This document shows positions 57,787 to 64,000 of a stretch of 64,000 nucleotides of DNA, piece after piece; the first letter of the stretch is position 1; every line of letters starts with the position of its first letter. The notes below the pieces were generated by a model. It had not been told where the DNA came from and searched no databases. It worked only from the letters and a program-made list of their open reading frames with translations. The stretch is taken from assembly GCA_963734575.1 (NCBI GenBank), contig CAVTHT010000003.1, forward strand, positions 62,001 to 126,000. The letters are read 5' to 3'. The stretch comes from CAIWHR01 sp963734575. GTDB lineage: Bacteria > Pseudomonadota > Gammaproteobacteria > Burkholderiales > Casimicrobiaceae. The position numbers were made by a program, and so were the translations under genes.

Positions 57787-60700
57787 ATGTCGAGATTGTT
57801 CTTCCGTGCGCTGACGCTGCTTGCCTTGACCGGGCTGATCGTGCCTGTGGCGTCGGGTCATGGATTGCGTGATCCGCTGGAAGCGGCGCCGGTGGCGGCG
57901 GCGGTGGGCGCGCCGGTGGAGCGGGTCAGTGGCGAGGTGCATCGGCTGACCATCGACGACCGGGTGGCCGGGGTGACGGTAGCGGTGCATTCGCTGCGCC
58001 TGGCCGATGGTACGGCGGTGGTGCTGAAGGGCGTGGACGCGGCCGGGCTGCAAAGCGGCGAACGGGTCGAAGCGACCGGGGCGCGCAACGGCAAGGCGTT
58101 TTTCGCCAGCGGCGTGCGCCGTGTCGGTGCCGCGCTGCCGGTGCAGAAGGCCAAGGCGGCGCAGCGCACCGGCAAGCTCGCGCTGTTGCATGCCGATCAC
58201 TTCGACGAGTCGCGCAGCGAGTTCCTGTTCGAGGTGCAGGACGACGCCGGGCAGGCCACGGCGCTCGAGTTTCCGGTGCTGCCCGAGGCGCTGCAGAGCG
58301 GAATGCGGGTGAGCGTCACGGGTACCGAAGCGGCCGACGGTGCGGTGCTGGCCGATACGGTCACGATCACGGCGCTGCCGCAGCCGAGCCCGACGCCGCA
58401 GGCACTGACCGCCAAGGCGGTGGCGACCAAGAGCGTGCTGGTGATCCTGATGACGTTCACGGACTCGCCGGCGCTGCCGTTCACGCAGGCGCAGGTGCAA
58501 AGCGTATTTGCCGGCGGCGCGGGCAGCGGCAGCGTGACGGAGTACTTCCGCGAAGTGTCGTTCGGGCAGCAACTGCTCAATCCGACCATCACCAACTGGC
58601 TGCCGACCAATGCGGCGACGCCGGCGGGCTGCAACTACACCCAGATGGGCACGCTGGGGCGCAACGCGGCGACGGCGGCGGGCTACAACGTGGCCGGCTA
58701 CCAGGACATCGTGTACGTGTTTCCGCCGGTGTCGGCGTGCGGCTGGATCGGGCTTGCGTACGTGGGCTGCGAGCGGGGTGTGGATCAACGGGCGCAACCA
58801 GACCTCGGCCTACGGGCACGAGCTGGGGCACAACTTCGGGCTGCTGCATGCGGGCAGCCTGCGCTGCAGCGCCGGGGTGATCGGCGGCACCTGCAGCGTG
58901 AGCGAGTACGGCGATCCGTTCGACATCATGGGCAACCAGTCGGCGATGCACTACAACGCCGCGCAGAAGCTCGACCTGGGGTGGATTCCGGCGGGCTCGG
59001 TGGTGACCCACGGCACGGGCACGGCGACCTACACGCTGAGTCCGCTCGAGCTCGCGGGCGGGACGACGTATGCGGTGAAGGTGCCGACCACGGCGGCCAA
59101 TCGCACGTACTGGCTGGAGTTTCGCCAGCCGATCGGCTTCGATGCGGGGCTGTCGGGGTATCCGAACAATGGGGCGCAGGTGCGGGTGGCGAGTCCGTTC
59201 GAGACGCTGTGCGGCGGCTGCGACATCTACAGCAACGACACGCAGCTGCTGGACATGGTGCCGGCGACGGCGACCTTCGGCGATGCCGACGCTGGTGGCG
59301 GGCAGGTCGTTCACCGATAGCACGTACGGGGTGACGTTCAACGTGGTGTCGTCGAGCGCGACGGCGCTGACGGTGCAGGTGACCACGCCGGGCGGGACGG
59401 TGACTCCGGCCGCGACCACCACCACACTCGGCAGCTCGGCCAATCCGGCGGCGGCGGGGGTGAACGTCACGTTGACGGCGACGGTGGCGGGCAGCGCGCC
59501 GACGGGGACGGTGAAGTTCTCCGACGGCACGACGGCGATCACCAACTGCAGCGCGGTGGCGCTGGCCGGTAGCGGCAACAGCCGGACCGCGGCGTGCACC
59601 ACGAGCGGCCTCGCGGCCGGCACGCACGCGATCACCGCCAGCTACAGCGGCGACGCGAACAACAAGACGTCGACCAGCAGCACCCTGGCGCAGACGATCA
59701 ACAGCACGTCCACCGGCAGCATCAACGTGGCCTTGGCGACCAACGGCGGCGTGGCGTCGGCATCCAGCACGTACGGCGCCAGTTTCGCGGTCAGTGGCGT
59801 CAACAACAACGAGCGCGCCGGTAAGCGGCTGGGGCAGCGGCAATGGCGGCTGGAACGACGGCACCGGAAATGCCTATCCGGATTGGGTGCAGATCAATTT
59901 CAACGGCAGCAAGACCATCGACCACGTGGTCGTTTACACCGTTCAGGACAACTTCGCCAACCCGGTCGAGCCGTGCCGATACGCAGACCTTCTCCTTGTA
60001 TGGAATCCGGGATTTCACGGTGCAAGGGTGGAACGGCACAGGCTGGGTGACGCTGGGCACGGTGGCGGGCAACACCTTGGTGAAGCGCACCGTCTCTTTC
60101 GCTGCATTTGCGACCGATCGCATCCGTATCACGGTGACCAATGCGCTCGCCTCCTACTCGCGAATCACGGAGATCGAGGCATGGTCCACGGCCTCCGCCG
60201 CGCCAGCAGCGAGCACGACCATCCTTGCGAGCTCGGCCAATCCGGCGGCAGCAGCCGCGAGCGTCACCTTCACGGCGACGGTCAGCGGCAGTGCGCCGAC
60301 GGGGACGGTGAAGTTCTCCGATGGGACGACGGCAATCACCAATTGCAGCGCGGTGGCGCTGACCGGGAGCGGCAATAGCCCGGACCGCGGCGTGCACGAC
60401 GAGCAGCCTCGCGGCGGGAACGCACACGATCAGCGCGACCTACAGCGGTGACGCGGCGAACAAGGTTTCCAGTACAGCGCTTTCCCAGACCATCAACAGC
60501 ACCTCTAGCAGCAGCACGAACGTGGCATTGGCGACCAACGGCGGGGTGGCATCGGCATCGAGCGTCTACGGCGCCGGCTTTCGCGGTTGCCGGAGTGAAC
60601 AACAACGAGCGTGCGGGCAGCGGCTGGGGCAGCGGCAGCGGTGGGTGGAACGATGGAACGGCTAACGCGTACCCCGATTGGGTACAGATCAACTTCAGCG

Positions 60701-61061
60701 GCAGCAAGACGATCGACCGCGTCGTCGTGTACACGGTGCAGGACAATTACTCCAGCCCCGTCGAGCCGACCGACACCCAGACGTTTTCGCTCTATGGCAT
60801 CCGTGACTTCACCGTCCAGGGTTGGAACGGCACGGGCTGGGTGACGCTCGGGTACGGTGACGCGGCAACACCTGGTGAAGCGCACCGTCTCCTTTGCGGC
60901 CTTCACGACGGATCGGATCCGTGTCAACGGTCACCAATGCGCTCGCCTCGTATTCGCGGATCACCGAGATCGAGGCGTGGTCGACGGCGGCCGCGGCCGT
61001 CGCGTTTGTCGATGCAATAGCGCACTCGACTCCGAACGACGCTGGCCCGAAAGCGCGATAG
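57787..61061 (+). CDS. secreted metzincin-like protease with Ig-like and discoidin-like repeats, copy A (many frameshifts)
   Basis: Reconstructed length about 1090 residues. A signal peptide (MSRLFFRALTLLALTGLIVPVASG) is followed by a propeptide-like region of about 190 residues and a catalytic domain with HELGHNFGLLH, the metzincin HExxHxxGxxH zinc motif, plus DIMGNQ, a likely Met-turn. M11/gametolysin-like is the closest family I can name. Then come an Ig-like domain (AGVNVTLTATVAGSAPTGTV), a discoidin-like domain ending SRITEIEAWST, a second Ig-like domain and a second discoidin-like domain. Single-base breaks occur at about 58769, 59287, 59823, 59974, 60380, 60572 and 60850-60930; aligning repeats and copy B restores the frame. 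Confidence 0.82.
57842..59710 (+). repeat. 1.87-kb direct repeat, copy A
   Basis: Nearly identical to 61409-63276, offset 3,567 bases, covering the end of the signal peptide, propeptide, protease and first Ig-like domain. Differences are scattered substitutions plus single-base indels. Confidence 0.95.
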
Positions 61062-61350
61062 TGCATAGCGAGTGGCTATTCGCAACAGGCGGCGCGCTTC
61101 GGTGTTGCAAGCGTTTGCGGGACGATGGGGAGTCCTTGGCGACTGCTCCCAGCAGGTGGTACCTGGCGCCGCTGCAGTCGGCGCGTGATACCGAGGACGT
61201 ACTCACTGACCAACCTGCATCGACCACTGCCGCGCAGAGTACGCGCTAGGGTCGATATTCACACTCCTTGTGCGTTCTGTGCGCCCGTTGCAGCAGAGGG
61301 TGCCCGCAGGTAGCGCGTGTCTTCCATTTCTTAGATTCGAGTTTGATTCC

Positions 61351-64000
61351 ATGAGCTATATGAATGCCGTCCGCGCGCTTGCGCTTATTGCGTCCTACGC
61401 ACTCCTTCTGCCTGTGGCATCGGGTCATGGATTGCGTGATCCGCTGGAAGTGGCGCCGGTAGCGGCGGCGGTGGGCGCGCCGGTGGAGCGGGTCAGTGGC
61501 GAGGTGCATCGGCTGACCATCGACGACCGGGTGGCCGGGGTGACGGTGGCGGTGCATTCGCTGCGCCTGGCCGATGGTACGGCGGTGGTGCTGAAGGGCG
61601 TGGACGCGGCCGGGCTGCAAAGCGGCGAACGGGTCGAGGCGACCGGGGCGCGCAACGGCAAGGCGTTTTTCGCCAGCGGCGTGCGCCGTGTCGGTGCCGC
61701 GCTGCCGGTGCAGAAGGCCAAGGCGGCGCAGCGCACTGGCAAGCTCGCGCTGTTGCATGCCGATCACTTCGACGAGTCGCGCAGCGAGTTCCTGTTCGAG
61801 GTGCAGGACGACGCCGGGCAGGCCACGGCGCTCAAGTTTCCGGTGCTGCCCGAGGCGCTGCAGAGCGGGATGCGGGTGAGCGTCACGGGTACCGAAGCGG
61901 CCGACGGTGCGGTGCTGGCCGATACGGTGACGATCACGGCACTGCCGCAGACCGAGCCCGACGCCGCAGGCACTGACCGCCAAGGCGGTGGCGAGCAAGA
62001 GCGTGCTGGTGATCCTGATGACGTTCACCGACTCGCCGGCGCTGCCGTTCACGCAGGCGCAGGTGCAAAGCGTATTTGCCGGCGGCGCGGGCAGCGGCAG
62101 CGTGACGGAGTACTTCCGCGAAGTGTCGTTCGGGCAGCAACTGCTCAATCCGACCATCACCAACTGGCTGCCGACCAATGCGGCGACGCCGGCGGGCTGC
62201 AACTACACCCAGATGGGCACGCTGGGGCGCAACGCGGCGACGGCGGCGGGCTACAACGTGGCCGGCTACCAGGACATCGTGTACGTGTTTCCGCCGGTGT
62301 CGGCGTGCGGCTGGATCGGGCTTGCGTACGTGGGCTCGAGCGGGGTGTGGATCAACGGGCGCAACCAGACCTCGGCCTACGGGCACGAGCTGGGGCACAA
62401 CTTCGGGCTGCTGCATGCGGGCAGCCTGCGCTGCAGCGCCGGGGTGATCGGCGGCACCTGCAGCGTGAGCGAGTACGGTGATCCGTTCGACATCATGGGC
62501 AACCAGTCGGCGATGCACTACAACGCCGCGCAGAAGCTCGACCTGGGGTGGATTCCGGCGGGCTCGGTGGTGACCCACGGCACGGGCACGGCGACCTATA
62601 CGCTGAGTCCGCTCGAGCTCGCGGGCGGGACGACGTATGCGGTGAAGGTGCCGACCACGGCGGCCAATCGCACGTACTGGCTGGAGTTCCGCCAGCCGAT
62701 CGGTTTCGATGCGGGGCTGTCGGGGTATCCGAACAATGGGGCGCAGGTGCGGGTGGCGAGTCCGTTCGAGACGCTGTGCGGCGGCTGCGACATCTACAGC
62801 AACGACACGCAGCTCTTGGACATGGTGCCGACGACGGCGACCTTCGGCGATGCCACGCTGGTGGCGGGCAGGTCGTTCACCGATAGCACGTACGGGGTGA
62901 CGTTCAACGTGGTGTCGTCGAGCGCGACGGCGTTGACGGTGCAGGTGACCACGCCGGGCGGGACGGTGACTCCGGCCGCGACCACCACCACACTCGGCAG
63001 CTCGGCCAATCCGGCGGCGGCGGGGGTGAACGTCACGTTGACGGCGACGGTGGCGGGGAGCGCGCCGACGGGGACGGTGAAGTTCTCCGATGGCACGACG
63101 GCCATCACCAACTGCAGCGCGGTGGCGCTGGCGGGCAGCGGCAACAGCCGGACCGCGGCGTGCACCACGAGCGGCCTCGCTGCCGGCACGCACGCGATCA
63201 CTGCCAGCTACAGCGGCGACGCGAACAACAAGACATCGACCAGCAGCACCCTGGCGCAGACGATCAACAGCACGTCGTCGACGACGTTCACGAACCTTGG
63301 ATTCGAGGCACCGTACCTCGGTGGTAGCTATCGTTATGCGCCAACGGGCGCTGGTTGGACGTTTGTCGGCAATGCGGGGGTCACCGGCAACTCCAACGGC
63401 TTCACCAGCGGGAATCCGGCTGCACCGGAAGGCGTGCAGGTGGGATTTGGCCAGATGACGGGCAGCGCGTAACCCAAACGGTCGAGTCGTCGGCGGGGCA
63501 GTACACATTGACACTCAAGGCGTGCGCAGCGCGGCAATTACCAGGCCGATCGGCCCACCGATACGTGCAGACCTGCTGGTGGATGGCGTTGCCGTGGGCT
63601 CAATTCCAGCCACCGGCGGACGGCGTACTCCAGTACAGTCACCGCCGTTAACCTGGCGCAGCACGCGATCTCGCACAGCATTCGCGACTCGTCGGGATCG
63701 GCGTGACGGTCGGGTGCACCGCATCTATTCACCGCGTTGGTCGACGACGTGCGCGTCAACCCGAGCGCCTCGGCAGCGCCGACCACCACGTCTCTCACCA
63801 GCTTCCGCCAATCCGGCGGCGGCGGGGGTGAACGTCACGTTGACGGCGACGGTGGCGGGGAGCGCACCGACGGGGACGGTGAAGTTCTCCGATGGGACGA
63901 CGGCGATCACCAATTGCAGCGCGGTGGCGCTGGCGGGCAGCGGCAACAGCCGGACGGCGGCGTGCACCACGAGCGGCCTCGCTGCCGGGACACATGCGAT
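61351..64000 (+). CDS. secreted metzincin-like protease, copy B (frameshifted, runs off window)
   Basis: Starts at ATG 61351 with a different signal peptide (MSYMNAVRALALIASYALLLPVASG) but then follows copy A closely through the HELGHNFGLLH zinc motif, DIMGNQ and the first Ig-like domain. One base inserted near 61951 breaks the frame; copy A is intact at that point. After 63276 it diverges into a jelly-roll-like module (FTNLGFEAPYLGGSYRYAPTGAGWTFVG...NPAAPEGVQVGF), interrupted by further indels from about 63469, and a second Ig-like repeat begins near 63810. The 3' end lies outside the window. Probably extracellular proteolysis of polymers or surface proteins. Confidence 0.8.
61409..63276 (+). 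repeat. 1.87-kb direct repeat, copy B
   Basis: Partner of 57842-59710. The flanks differ on both sides (signal peptide start and post-Ig module), so it is a genuine tandem gene duplication rather than an assembly echo. Confidence 0.95.

Noticed and set aside
61409..63276. Second metzincin copy as an assembly artefact
   Set aside because: Different flanks on both sides, a different signal peptide and scattered substitutions show a true second gene, though the indels are suspect.

Overview
The window is high-GC (third codon positions strongly G/C) and carries gene blocks typical of Betaproteobacteria: pcnB-folK-deoxynucleoside kinase-panC, icd/cspA/clpS-clpA, xseB-ispA-dxs-folE2, mutL-miaA, and leuC-entericidin-leuD-leuB-asd-fimV-truA-trpFBA-accD-folC-SPOR-cvpA-purF. 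A Bug/TctC-type binding protein and a Burkholderiales-type intergenic repeat before miaA point to a Burkholderiales-like chromosome; family and genus cannot be set from the sequence. No tRNA, rRNA, CRISPR array, phage or transposase was seen.

Layout. 1-2028 holds the N-terminal two thirds of dnaE (minus). 2212-4356: small lipoprotein, alpha/beta hydrolase, DMT permease. 4444-10443: an adaptor/ATPase/two-permease exporter, interrupted by an opposite-strand FimV-like gene. 10469-15658: second DMT permease, then panC, deoxynucleoside kinase, folK, pcnB and rluE (minus). 15760-20392: icd, cold-shock protein and the ClpS/ClpA adaptor-unfoldase pair. 20739-25405: a TctC-like binding protein, a sulfide-oxidising flavocytochrome c pair (fccAB) and isocitrate lyase with a long structured leader. 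25504-29048: thpR, then a compact cassette of an RRxFL small protein, PqqD-like protein, HprK-related kinase and nucleotidyltransferase behind a heavily folded leader; this is the least understood system here. 29064-41066: DMT permease, Rieske oxygenase, isoprenoid/folate genes, S9 peptidase, amidotransferase, mutL, miaA. 41160-57533: the long leucine, aspartate-semialdehyde, tryptophan, fatty-acid, folate and purine block. 57787-64000: two tandem secreted metzincin-like proteases with Ig-like and carbohydrate-binding-like modules, the second running off the window.

Sequence quality. At least twenty single-base indels, mostly one-base insertions, break otherwise intact genes, including housekeeping genes such as icd, folC, folK, panC and cvpA. 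The two metzincin copies are broken at different places where the other copy is intact. I read most of these as sequencing or assembly errors, so the genes concerned are annotated over their full reconstructed span with the break noted.

Metabolic picture: a glyoxylate-shunt heterotroph with a capacity to oxidise sulfide, branched-chain and tryptophan biosynthesis, the DXP isoprenoid route, and several secreted or cell-surface proteins (FimV, metzincins, lipoproteins).
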